A stretch of DNA of 64,000 nt from Aldehydirespirator sp965203635. Lineage in GTDB: Bacteria > Actinomycetota > Acidimicrobiia > Acidimicrobiales > Aldehydirespiratoraceae. This document shows positions 40,952 to 49,107 of this stretch, in pieces. The notes under the pieces are model-generated. The model ran no database searches and was not told the DNA's origin. It worked only from the letters and a program-made list of their open reading frames with translations. The stretch is taken from the NCBI GenBank assembly GCA_965203635.1, contig OZ241903.1, positions 1,116,001-1,180,000 of the forward strand, read 5' to 3'. Within the stretch, counting starts at the first letter, position 1. The number at the start of each line of letters is the position of its first letter. Both the position numbers and the translations under genes were made by a program.

Positions 40952-42502
40952 ATGACCACCACCGGGACCACGCTTCGCCGCAGGCTGGCCGTCAGCGCCA
41001 CGGCGGCGCTGATGGCTGCGTCGATGACACTCGCAGTGCCGGCGCCAATGGCCGGGGCGCAGGACGCCGGGCCGTTTCCGGACACCCCCGCGAGCGCCTT
41101 CTACACGCCGGCGGTTGAGGCGCTCCACAAGAACGGCGTCTTCGACGGCACTCTCTGCGACGACGGGTTCTGCCCCGACGTGCCACTGGACCGATCCACC
41201 ATGGCGGTATGGACCGTAAGGGTGCTCGACGAGCAGGATCCACCGGAAGTGACCTCCACCCGGTTCGCCGACGTCGAAGCCACCCACCCGAACGCCGCGT
41301 TCATCGAGCGCTTCGCCGAACTGGGCGTCACCCGAGGATGCGGCGACGGCACCAACTTCTGCCCCGACGGCGGTGTCACCCGGGTCCACATGGCCGTGTT
41401 CCTCTCGCGTGCGTTCGGGCTGGCCGCAGGACCCGACCCGAACTTCAGCGACGTCGCCGCCGACGCCTGGTTCGCTCCCGACGTTGCCAAACTGGCGGCG
41501 TCGGGCATCACCCGAGGATGCGGCGACGGCACCAACTTCTGCCCCGACCGGCCCACCACCCGGGCCCACATGGCCACGTTCCTGGCCAGAGCCCTCGGGC
41601 TCGTCGACACGCCGGGCGGATCCTCGGGGCCCGCAACCGCAGCCGCGTCCGGATTCACAGCGGTCTCCGCCGGCAACCAGCACGCGTGCGCCATTCGGGC
41701 CGACAAGTCTCTCGTGTGCTGGGGCGACAACCTGGAGAAGCAACTGATCTCACCGGCGGGCGAGTTCGCGGCCGTGTCCGCAGGCGGCCGTCACTCCTGC
41801 GCGCTCCGCGTCGACAACACCGTGTCGTGCTGGGGCGAGAGCGACGACGGGCAGACCAAGCGGCCGCGGACAGAGTTCCTGGCCGTGTCGGCAGGCTTCA
41901 GGCATACCTGCGCGGTGGGCGCCGGCGACGACAACCCGGGCGGCGTCCAATGCTGGGGGCTCAACCACAACGGTCAAGCCACACCCGAAGCCGGGTCGTA
42001 CCTCAAGGTGTCCGCCGGCTGGGAGCACACCTGTGGCTTGAGAACCGACGGGACCATCCAATGCTGGGGCGGCAACGGTCACGGGCAGGCCGGCCACGAG
42101 AACCCGACAGCCCCCCTGACGTGCGGTGTCTCCGGCTGCAAACGCGGCTACTACCCGTTCGGAGGACCCTTCATCGACGTGTCCGCCGGCACCACTCACA
42201 CGTGCGCCGTTCGTACCGGCGGCAGCATCGACTGCTGGGGAGAGACCCGAGATCAACAATCGTTCCCGCCGGACGGAGAGTTCCTGGCCGTGTCGGCAGG
42301 CTTCAGGCATTCCTGCGCTCTGGCCGTCGACAACACCGTGTCGTGCTGGGGCCGTGATGCCTACGGCGAGACGCAGGCCCCTGCCGGTGAGTTCCTCGCC
42401 GTGTCCGCAGGCAGCTCCTTCTCATGCGGTGTGCGCACCAACAACAGCATCGAGTGCTGGGGATATTCCGGGAGCGGCCGAACCACCCCGCCCACCAGCT
42501 AG
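40952..42502 (+). CDS. Secreted protein with three SLH units and a seven-repeat RCC1-like propeller
   Basis: A 516-residue exported protein from ATG 40952, with GGAGG upstream. Signal peptide: AVSATAALMAASMTLAVPAPMAGAQ in parts. Three SLH units follow (FPDTPASAFYTPAVEAL; GVTRGCGDGTNFCPDG; GITRGCGDGTNFCPDR), as in 28286-29416. The C-terminal half has exactly seven RCC1-like repeats of about 37 residues (FxAVSAGxxHxCxxRxDxxVxCWG), enough for one seven-bladed propeller, each with a Cys pair. The SLH part would hold the propeller at the cell surface. It is a small relative of the 28-repeat protein at 49101-54239. Confidence 0.87.
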   Translation: MTTTGTTLRRRLAVSATAALMAASMTLAVPAPMAGAQDAGPFPDTPASAFYTPAVEALHKNGVFDGTLCDDGFCPDVPLDRSTMAVWTVRVLDEQDPPEVTSTRFADVEATHPNAAFIERFAELGVTRGCGDGTNFCPDGGVTRVHMAVFLSRAFGLAAGPDPNFSDVAADAWFAPDVAKLAASGITRGCGDGTNFCPDRPTTRAHMATFLARALGLVDTPGGSSGPATAAASGFTAVSAGNQHACAIRADKSLVCWGDNLEKQLISPAGEFAAVSAGGRHSCALRVDNTVSCWGESDDGQTKRPRTEFLAVSAGFRHTCAVGAGDDNPGGVQCWGLNHNGQATPEAGSYLKVSAGWEHTCGLRTDGTIQCWGGNGHGQAGHENPTAPLTCGVSGCKRGYYPFGGPFIDVSAGTTHTCAVRTGGSIDCWGETRDQQSFPPDGEFLAVSAGFRHSCALAVDNTVSCWGRDAYGETQAPAGEFLAVSAGSSFSCGVRTNNSIECWGYSGSGRTTPPTS

Positions 42503-42535
42503 AGACCGATGGCCACACACCAGCTCAAGCCCGAT

Positions 42536-44029
42536 TTAGCCGGCGGTGGCGGCGCGGTGGGCTAGGCCCAGGCGGTCGGCCTTGCCGCTGAAGGTGCGGG
42601 GCATGGCGTCCAGTTCGGTCATGGTGGACGGCAGCAGGGCGGCCGGCACGGTCGCACCGGCGTGGGCGATCAGCTCGCCGGGGGTGACCGCATGGCCGGA
42701 GCGGGCCTCGTAGAAGCCGGCCAGCTCGCCGTCGCCCCGATCCACCACCGCGGCATGGAGCACCGCCGGGTGGCCGTAGAGGGCGTCCTCCAGCTCACGC
42801 AGGAACCCGCCCCGGGCGGCGGCCGACGCGGCCTCGTTGGTGCGGCCCAACACCTTTATATAACCGTCGGGGTCGGCCACGGCCAGGTCGCCGGTGTGGA
42901 GCACGCCGCCCTGGGTGGTGTCGGCGAAACGGTCGGGCTTGTTGCGGTACTCACCGAAGAAGCCGTGAGCGACCAGCACCTCGCCGACCTCGCCCGCGGG
43001 CAGCTCGTCGAAGGGCTCGTCGACGCCGGCCACGTAGGCGGAACGGTCGGGCAGGGGGCGGCCCACCCAGCCCTCCAGAGCCCGCTCGCCGTCCGCTGGG
43101 CTGCCCATGGCCATGAACCCGCCCATCTCGCTCTGGCCGTAGCTCTCCAGCAGCGAGATGCCCAGCGTCGACAGGTAGTCGCGCTTGATGCGGGGGGCCA
43201 GCGGCGAGCCGCCCGACAGGGCAACCCGGAACGGCGGATCGTCGGCCGCATCGGGAGCGTTCACAATGTCGGCCAAGGTGAGCGGGTAGGCGACCAGCAC
43301 AGTGGCACGGTTGTCGCGGGCCACCTGCCACATCTCGGCCACCGGCCGGCCCGCCACCAGAGCCACCGCGGCGCCGGTGTGGACCGCCGGCATCAGAGCG
43401 GCGACCAGCTGGAAGCTGCTGGGGATGGGGGTGGTGGCCAGCAGCACGTCGTCGTGGCGGAGTCCGAGGCGGTCGGCGATGCACGACGTGGCCCGGGTCA
43501 CGTCGGCCGAGCGCAGCACCACGCCCTTGGGCAGCCCGGTCGTGCCCGAGGTGTAGCTCAGGTACAGGGGCGCATCCGGTCCGTGCCGGTCAACGGGGTC
43601 GGGGCCGGTGCCCGAAGCGGCGGCCGGGGCGGCGGCCGGGGCCAGCTCTTCGAGGTCGATCACGGAGCGGGCGCCGGCTGCGAGCAAGACATCGTGACGC
43701 TCCACGGCGGCGGCGACGACCGGCGCGTCGACGTCGCCGACGAAGTACGGCAGGGCGTCGGCGCTGAGCTGGGCGTCGAGCAGGCCGGGCAGGGCGCCGG
43801 CCTTCCAGGCGGCGATGATGCCGAGCCACAACGACACCCGGTCCGGCGCGCAGAAGCCGACCGTGTCGCCCGGCGACACGCCCCGGTCGACCAGCTCGGC
43901 CGCGGCGGTGTCGGTGAGCTGCTCGGCCTGGGCGTAGGTCACCGACGACTGGCTGTCGATCAGGAACGGGCGGTCGCCGTGGCGTCGCGCTGTCCGGCGA
44001 AACACGGAGACGATGTCGGGTCGGTACAT
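42536..44029 (-). CDS. AMP-dependent acid-CoA ligase
   Basis: A 497-residue adenylating enzyme. The ATP loop SYTSGTTGLPKGVVL, the core motif ESYGQSEMGGF (Y/GxSE), HTGDLAVADPDGYIKVLGR and the catalytic lysine in TFSGKADRLGL are all present, so it is probably active. It joins ATP, CoA and a carboxylic acid; the acid is not predictable. The start at 44029 (MYRPDIV) fits the family; the upstream extension has low-complexity composition. It lies opposite the GNAT gene. Confidence 0.87.
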   Translation of the reverse strand: MYRPDIVSVFRRTARRHGDRPFLIDSQSSVTYAQAEQLTDTAAAELVDRGVSPGDTVGFCAPDRVSLWLGIIAAWKAGALPGLLDAQLSADALPYFVGDVDAPVVAAAVERHDVLLAAGARSVIDLEELAPAAAPAAASGTGPDPVDRHGPDAPLYLSYTSGTTGLPKGVVLRSADVTRATSCIADRLGLRHDDVLLATTPIPSSFQLVAALMPAVHTGAAVALVAGRPVAEMWQVARDNRATVLVAYPLTLADIVNAPDAADDPPFRVALSGGSPLAPRIKRDYLSTLGISLLESYGQSEMGGFMAMGSPADGERALEGWVGRPLPDRSAYVAGVDEPFDELPAGEVGEVLVAHGFFGEYRNKPDRFADTTQGGVLHTGDLAVADPDGYIKVLGRTNEAASAAARGGFLRELEDALYGHPAVLHAAVVDRGDGELAGFYEARSGHAVTPGELIAHAGATVPAALLPSTMTELDAMPRTFSGKADRLGLAHRAATAG

Positions 44030-44150
44030 GACGCGGAAGCTACCGCAGCGCACCCCCCGCTCGGCCAGCCGAGCCGGGCCGCAACCCGGGGCGGCCACCG
44101 ACCGGGACGCTGCCAGACCTCCAACCTCGCGGGGCCGTAGCCTCGGGGGC

Positions 44151-44648
44151 ATGGACGAAGTGGTCGTGCGGCTCGCCACGGTCGACGACGCCGAGGAGAT
44201 CCGGCGCATCTACAACTACGAGGTCGAGCACACCACCCACACCTTCGACCTCGTGCCCCGCACCCTCGAGGACCAGCAGGCCTGGCTGCAGGAACGGGCC
44301 GGCGCCCACGGAGTGCTGGTGGCCGAACTCGGCGGGCGGGTCGTCGGCTTCTCGTCGCTCAGCGAGTACCGGCCCAGAGCCGCCTACCGGACCTCGGTGG
44401 AGTCCAGCGTCTACGTCGACGAAACCGTGCGCGGCCGGGGCGTCGGCCGGCGGCTCATGCGGGAACTGGTCGGCCTGGCCCAGGCCCGCGGCTTCCACAC
44501 CATGATCGCCCGCATCGCCGGAGGCCACCAAGCGTCGGTCCAGCTGCACGAAGCCGTCGGATTCACGGTTGTGGGCACCGAACAGGAAGTCGGCCGCAAG
44601 TTCGGCGGCTGGCTCGACGTGGTCATAATGCAGCGCATGCTCGTTTGA
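44151..44648 (+). CDS. GNAT acetyltransferase (phosphinothricin-acetyltransferase-like)
   Basis: A 165-residue N-acetyltransferase. The acetyl-CoA loop reads VDETVRGRGVGRRLMREL (pattern RGxGxG/A), preceded by VESSVYV and followed by GGHQASVQLHEAVGF, as in the PAT/Bar group that acetylates phosphinothricin and methionine sulfone-type compounds. The natural substrate is unknown. The start at 44151 gives MDEVVVRLATVDDAEEI, the family's usual N-terminus. Confidence 0.85.
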   Translation: MDEVVVRLATVDDAEEIRRIYNYEVEHTTHTFDLVPRTLEDQQAWLQERAGAHGVLVAELGGRVVGFSSLSEYRPRAAYRTSVESSVYVDETVRGRGVGRRLMRELVGLAQARGFHTMIARIAGGHQASVQLHEAVGFTVVGTEQEVGRKFGGWLDVVIMQRMLV

Positions 44649-44662
44649 CGGGAGCTGGAGGT

Positions 44663-44926
44663 CTAGCGGCGGCGATAGGCCTCTCGGCGGTGGGCGACTC
44701 GAACAACGAGGACCACCAGTTCATTGTCGAGCACCTCGTATATGACCCTGTAGTCGCCGACGCGTATGCGGCGAAGGCCCCGCAAGGCTCCCTTCAGCGG
44801 ATAGCCCGCATGCGGCTGCTCGCCGAGACGATCAATGGCGTACACAATGCGCTCGCGATCCTGGCGAGCAATCTGCGCCAGGTCCCGGGTGGCGCTGCGC
44901 TTGATCTGGACCGAGTACGCGGCCAT
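44663..44926 (-). CDS. RelE/ParE-family toxin
   Basis: An 87-residue basic protein. It has the RelE pattern YSVQIKRSATRDLAQIARQ, LKGALRGLRRIRVGDYRVIYEVLD and VLVVRVAHRREAYRR. RelE toxins cut mRNA on the ribosome. It lies downstream of its antitoxin gene (44974-45195) with a 47-base gap. Confidence 0.9.
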   Translation of the reverse strand: MAAYSVQIKRSATRDLAQIARQDRERIVYAIDRLGEQPHAGYPLKGALRGLRRIRVGDYRVIYEVLDNELVVLVVRVAHRREAYRRR

Positions 44927-44973
44927 CGACTACGGCTTCTCGCGTTCGGTCTCGTTCTCTGGCCGCGCGGGAA

Positions 44974-45195
44974 TCAATCCGAACTGAGCAGCTCTCGTCG
45001 GACCTCGTCCCAATCGAGTACCGGGTCGGCCGGGTCTCGCAGGCGCTCAAGGGCCACATCGAGATCGTCGTAGTCCTCCAAGTAGCGTTCCAAGGCGTGG
45101 CGAATGATGTCGGCCCGGCTGCGCTTCAGATCCTCAGCGGCCGCATCCAGCGCCTCAACAAGCTCATCGGGAACCCGGGCGGTGATCTGGCTCAT
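44974..45195 (-). CDS. Ribbon-helix-helix antitoxin
   Basis: A 73-residue protein. The N-terminus ITARVPDELVEALDAAAEDL then RSRADIIRHALERYL is a ribbon-helix-helix DNA-binding fold (CopG/RelB type). The acidic C-terminus (DPVLDWDEVRREL) probably wraps the toxin. It precedes the RelE gene in the operon, the usual order, and probably binds the palindrome at 45216-45240. Confidence 0.9.
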   Translation of the reverse strand: MSQITARVPDELVEALDAAAEDLKRSRADIIRHALERYLEDYDDLDVALERLRDPADPVLDWDEVRRELLSSD

Positions 45196-45215
45196 GCAGA
45201 CTCCTTCGTCGACTG

Positions 45216-45240
45216 GAAGTCAATCGAATCGATTGACTTC
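45216..45240. promoter_or_regulatory. Palindromic operator of the RHH/RelE operon
   Basis: GAAGTCAATCG (45216-45226) and CGATTGACTTC (45230-45240) are perfect inverted 11-base arms with three bases between, 21 bases upstream of the antitoxin start. This is a fitting autoregulation site. Confidence 0.75.
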
Positions 45241-45361
45241 AATCTAATGTCAGTCGATCCCAATGGCAATCAGAGGTAGTCAGATGCTCCATCCAAATTG
45301 AGCTACGAGCGCTGGGACCCGCCGGTGTACGTCGCCCCGGGATCGGGGGCTACGGGGAGTG

Positions 45362-46552
45362 CTACACGGACGGGCGGTGGAGCAGGGCTAGTACGTCTGA
45401 AGCTGCGTAGACCCGGGCGTAGGGCTTGCCGGTGATCTCCTGCACGATGCCCAGCTCCACCAGCCGCTTCAGTGCGTGGTTGGCTGCGTTCGCACTGACG
45501 CCGTGATGGTCGCTGATGGCGCGTGCGGTCGTCATCGGCTGGCTGATGAGTTGGTCGATCACGACATGTACCGTTCCTCGAGCTCCGGCGTCGCGCAATC
45601 TCGCCAGCGTGCTGTCACGCCAGTCGAGCAGTTCCCGGATCCGCTGGACTCCGTCGGCTGCCTGCGACGCGAGCGCATTGCAGAAGAAGGTGATCCACTC
45701 GTCCCACGCCCCAGTGGTGCTGGTCTGCTCGAGCAGCCCGATGTATCGGTCGCGACGAGCTTCGAAGTACGGCGACAGGTTGACCACCGGAGTGTCAAGG
45801 ATGCCGGCTTCAATCAGCTGGAGGATTGCGATCAGCCGCCCGATGCGGCCGTTGCCGTCGGTGAAGGGATGCAATGTCTCGAACTGATAGTGCGAGGCCG
45901 CGACCCGTATCAGCGGATGCAGCCCGGCCGTGTTCGACCAGCGCTCCCACTGGCTCAGGCCGTCGATCAGGACGTGCCCTGGTGGCGGTGGCACGAACCG
46001 GGCCTGGCGCAGCTTCTCGGCCGGGTGCGCGGAGGCGCTGGCTCCGACGGCCACCTGTGTCTTGCGGACTTGACCCTTCTGGTAGTCCTCGCTTGGCGTG
46101 CCCTCAACCAGGATGGCGTGCAACTCGCAGGCCATGCGCATGCACACCGGCAGTTCTGTGAGCAGTTGCACGCCGTGATCGGCTGCTCGCACGAAGTTCA
46201 ACACCTCAGTGATGGCTGTCGTGCGGGGCGATAGGGGCGACACTTCGCTGGCGAGAACGTCGCCGACCGGTGCGTAGGTTCCTTCTAGAGCAGACGTGCT
46301 CAGCGCCTCGCGCCGCACCGTCAGGCCAGCGAGCAGGGTCGGCTCGACTTGCAGGCTCCGAGTCATTCCCGCGAGCTGTCCGAGTTCGCCAGCAGCATTC
46401 ATCGCTGCCGACCAGGTCGCTTGTGAGAGCGTCAAATGGTCGGGCAGGGGCGACGGCACGAACGCCAGTTGCCGCACCATCTCGTCGCCGATGGGCACTT
46501 CGACTGGCACCAACTTGCCCACCGGCGAGTCAGCGAAGCGCTCCATTCCCAC
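45362..46552 (-). CDS. Fic-family AMPylation protein with winged helix
   Basis: A 396-residue Fic protein. The catalytic motif is HPFTDGNGRIGR (His228), complete. The N-terminal inhibitory helix TSALEG carries the Glu that blocks ATP binding, so this is a class II, self-inhibited Fic. The C-terminus is a winged helix-turn-helix (TTARAISDHHGVSANAANHAL). Fic proteins AMPylate other proteins; the target is unknown. It stands alone. The start at 46552 (MGMERF) or 46546. Confidence 0.9.
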   Translation of the reverse strand: MGMERFADSPVGKLVPVEVPIGDEMVRQLAFVPSPLPDHLTLSQATWSAAMNAAGELGQLAGMTRSLQVEPTLLAGLTVRREALSTSALEGTYAPVGDVLASEVSPLSPRTTAITEVLNFVRAADHGVQLLTELPVCMRMACELHAILVEGTPSEDYQKGQVRKTQVAVGASASAHPAEKLRQARFVPPPPGHVLIDGLSQWERWSNTAGLHPLIRVAASHYQFETLHPFTDGNGRIGRLIAILQLIEAGILDTPVVNLSPYFEARRDRYIGLLEQTSTTGAWDEWITFFCNALASQAADGVQRIRELLDWRDSTLARLRDAGARGTVHVVIDQLISQPMTTARAISDHHGVSANAANHALKRLVELGIVQEITGKPYARVYAASDVLALLHRPSV

Positions 46553-46692
46553 AGCCGGAGCCTAGCGCCAGCTGGCAGGAGTTTTGCAGGTAATAGCTGA
46601 AACCCTAAATTTGACCGCTGTGATTCACCGTTTGCTGTATTCTGCGGCCAAGACTTGCAGGTTGACTCCCAAACCCTAGATTCTCTTGGGCT

Positions 46693-46884
46693 TCATACCC
46701 CTGCGATTCTCAAGGCGAGCCCGACGAGCACCCAGAACCCGGCCGCCAGGCCGGCGAAGGCCCAGGGTCCGATGCTCAGGCGGCTCCGAAGTAGGCGGTA
46801 GACGCCAAAGCTGATCGCGGCGGGTATGCCGACGAGGAACAAGAAGATGCTTGCCAGCAGGATGACCGCCTCGGGTTCGGGCAT
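46693..46884 (-). CDS. Small membrane protein
   Basis: A 63-residue protein from ATG 46884 (MPEPEAV) with two predicted membrane helices: VILLASIFLFLVGIPAAI and WAFAGLAAGFWVLVGLAL, linked by a basic loop (RLLRSRL). No family is recognised; small size and lack of context limit confidence. Confidence 0.5.
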   Translation of the reverse strand: MPEPEAVILLASIFLFLVGIPAAISFGVYRLLRSRLSIGPWAFAGLAAGFWVLVGLALRIAGV

Positions 46885-46953
46885 CGCCGGAGCGTAGCGG
46901 CGCACGATGTGACGGCGTCCGACCTCTTCGCGACATCACACTGGCTGGCGGGG

Positions 46954-47085
46954 GGTTGTATTGACCTAGCCCGTTTCTCTGACCTCGGGGAACGCTGGAC
47001 TCGCCGAGGGGACTATCCCGCCAAAGGGTCCGACACTCTCCCGTCTAATGGATACCCAAGAGCGTTCATCGAGGTCAGCGTGCTG
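46954..47085. repeat. Left copy of ~125-bp direct repeat
   Basis: This stretch aligns with 54391-54515 (best blocks TTGACCT, TTTCTCTGACCTCGGG, CTCGCCGAGGGG, GTCTAA), about three quarters identical by eye. Each copy holds CCTCGG...CCGAGG, a 6-bp hairpin with a loop of about 15 bases. The two copies, in the same orientation, bracket the M23/RCC1 operon. Confidence 0.6.
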
Positions 47086-47112
47086 CAATTGGTCCAGCCC
47101 CGGTCGTCACAG

Positions 47113-49107
47113 CTAGCCGTCGGCATCGGCGAAGAGGGCTGTGTAGACGGCTCGGGTGTCGGTGTCGGACAGGCCGATGCCTAGGTAGTGGCCGTCGATG
47201 TGCAGTTCCCAGTGCAGGTGCAGTTGTGCGTGGGTTGACCCTGAGGCGCCCGCGTGGGTGCCGGTGTTGCCGATCGTGCCGAGACGTTGGCCGGCCTCGA
47301 CCCACAGGCCTGCTCTGACGCCGGCTTCGAGCGTGTCGAGGTGCGCGTACAGCGACACGACATGGCCCACGCCGTCGATGATGCCGTGGTCGACGGCGAT
47401 GTGGTTGCCGTAGAGCATGACAAGCGTGTACGCAGGGGTGGCTCCCAGCGCTGAGGCTGTGTCGAGCAGTTGGTTCCGTTGCTGCGGTGAGGGATCCTCG
47501 AAGTCACCGACAGCCATTACCACGCGTCCGGCGAGCGCGGCCACCACGGGATGTTGGAGGGTCGGGCAGTCGAAGTCGATGCCTTGATGGGTGCCCGAGC
47601 GGTAGGGGCGGGGTGCGTTGGGAAGCGCCGACGGCCACGGCAGGGGCACCGGTTGGCAGTCGCTGGGTACGACGATGCCACCAGACAGCCGTGTCGCCGT
47701 CTCAAGGGCCTGGTCGAGTGAGATCGGTTCTGTAAGTGGTTTGTGGCCGGAGGGTGTGAGCGTTCCCGGCCCCGCCGGCGCTGGACGTGCTGAGCGGGTG
47801 TCGACGTCTTGGTCTTCGGGGCCGGTTTCGGCGTCGACGGTGCCAGGCTGCGGCTCTGGCTCTGTGCCGGTGGCGTACTTGAATAGCTCTGCGTAGACAT
47901 CTCGGGTTTCTGATTCGGACAACCCAACGCCCAGGTACTGGCCGTCGACATAGAAGTTCCAATGCAGGTGCAGCTGCCGGTTGGGATCCCCGAGGACCCC
48001 GGCTCGAGTGCCGGTGTTGCCGATGCCCCCGAGGCGCTGACCAGCCTCGACGGCCATTCCCACCCCGATGGCGGGATCGACCGCATCCATGTGGGCATAC
48101 AGCGACACCACATGACCCACATCGTCGATGATGCCGTGATCGACCACCACGTACCTGCCCGACAGCATCGCCAATGTGTAAGGCGGCGTGAACCCCAACG
48201 CCGTGGCCACCGCAAGTATCTCGTTCCATTCCCGAAGCGTCGGATCCTGATAGTCGCCCGCCGCTACCACCACATGGCCGTCGAGCACCGACACCACCGG
48301 ATATCCCGGCGTCGAGCACAAGAAATCGACTCCGGCATGGACGCCCGAGCGGTAAGCCCGGGGCGCGTTCGGCATCGAATACGGCGAATCCAAAGGCGGA
48401 GGGCGACAATCGTTGGGAACAACGAAACCAGGCGCCAAGCGGCGCGCCACCGCGACCGCCTGCTCGTACGACATGACTCCGCGGCGCGGTGCCGCCACCG
48501 CGACCGCCGCCTCGGCGGCGTCCACCGCCGTGTCAGCAGCATCGATGGTCTGCCCCGCAGGGTCATCGCCTCCGTCGCCGCCGGGGTCAGGTTCGCCGGC
48601 GTTGTCGACCTCGTAGGGGTTGTCGACCTCGGCAGCGTTGTCGACCTCGTAGGGGTTGTCGACCTCGGCAGCGTTGTCGACCTCGTAGGGGTTGTCGACC
48701 TCGGCAGCGTTGTCGACCTCGTAGGGGTTGTCGACCTCGGCGGCGTTGTCGACCTCGGCTTTGGCCGGGTCCCCTTGATCCTCGGGAGGAGTCGCGGATT
48801 CGGTCGTTGTCGTGGTGGTTGTGGGGGCGAGCGTCGTCACGGTGGACGTGGTCTTCGCGGCTGTGGTTGCCGGGGCCGTCTCGTGCTCGGCGGCCCTCGG
48901 CGCGGGGGTAAGCGTCGTCGCGACGGCCATAGTGGTCGTGACAGCGGTCGTGACGACCGGCTCAGGTGCCCATTCCGCAGCCTGCTTCTCAGCAGAGACT
49001 GACGACACAGGCTGTTGCGGAGCTGCCGCGTCAGGGACCGCGCACCCGACGAGGACGGCAACCACCACCGCGAGGAAGCCCAGCCCGCAGGCTGCCCTAG
49101 CTAGCAC
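47113..49107 (-). CDS. Lipoprotein with two M23 peptidase (LytM) domains
   Basis: A 664-residue lipoprotein: lipobox VLVGC, then a Thr/Pro-rich and Glu/Asp/Asn-rich stalk with a 12-residue repeat (EVDNAAEVDNPY, four copies). Two M23 domains follow, each with HAGVDF/HQGIDF, LYAHMD/LYAHLD and LHLHW, i.e. both sets of zinc ligands are complete. Such enzymes cut peptidoglycan cross-bridges, and bacterial LytM factors can also regulate amidases. The GTG start overlaps the stop of the RCC1 gene by seven bases, so translation is coupled. Domain 1 starts near residue 210, domain 2 near residue 450. Confidence 0.85.
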   Translation of the reverse strand: MLARAACGLGFLAVVVAVLVGCAVPDAAAPQQPVSSVSAEKQAAEWAPEPVVTTAVTTTMAVATTLTPAPRAAEHETAPATTAAKTTSTVTTLAPTTTTTTTESATPPEDQGDPAKAEVDNAAEVDNPYEVDNAAEVDNPYEVDNAAEVDNPYEVDNAAEVDNPYEVDNAGEPDPGGDGGDDPAGQTIDAADTAVDAAEAAVAVAAPRRGVMSYEQAVAVARRLAPGFVVPNDCRPPPLDSPYSMPNAPRAYRSGVHAGVDFLCSTPGYPVVSVLDGHVVVAAGDYQDPTLREWNEILAVATALGFTPPYTLAMLSGRYVVVDHGIIDDVGHVVSLYAHMDAVDPAIGVGMAVEAGQRLGGIGNTGTRAGVLGDPNRQLHLHWNFYVDGQYLGVGLSESETRDVYAELFKYATGTEPEPQPGTVDAETGPEDQDVDTRSARPAPAGPGTLTPSGHKPLTEPISLDQALETATRLSGGIVVPSDCQPVPLPWPSALPNAPRPYRSGTHQGIDFDCPTLQHPVVAALAGRVVMAVGDFEDPSPQQRNQLLDTASALGATPAYTLVMLYGNHIAVDHGIIDGVGHVVSLYAHLDTLEAGVRAGLWVEAGQRLGTIGNTGTHAGASGSTHAQLHLHWELHIDGHYLGIGLSDTDTRAVYTALFADADG
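48601..48757 (-). repeat. 36-bp coding repeat in M23 lipoprotein
   Basis: Four perfect or near-perfect 36-base units (starts 48601, 48637, 48673, 48709) plus a partial fifth encode EVDNPYEVDNAA. They form a flexible stalk. The copy number may vary by slippage. Confidence 0.9.

Noticed and set aside
48601..48757. 36-bp repeats resembling a CRISPR array
   Set aside because: The units are directly adjacent without spacers and translate in frame as EVDNPYEVDNAA inside the M23 lipoprotein.
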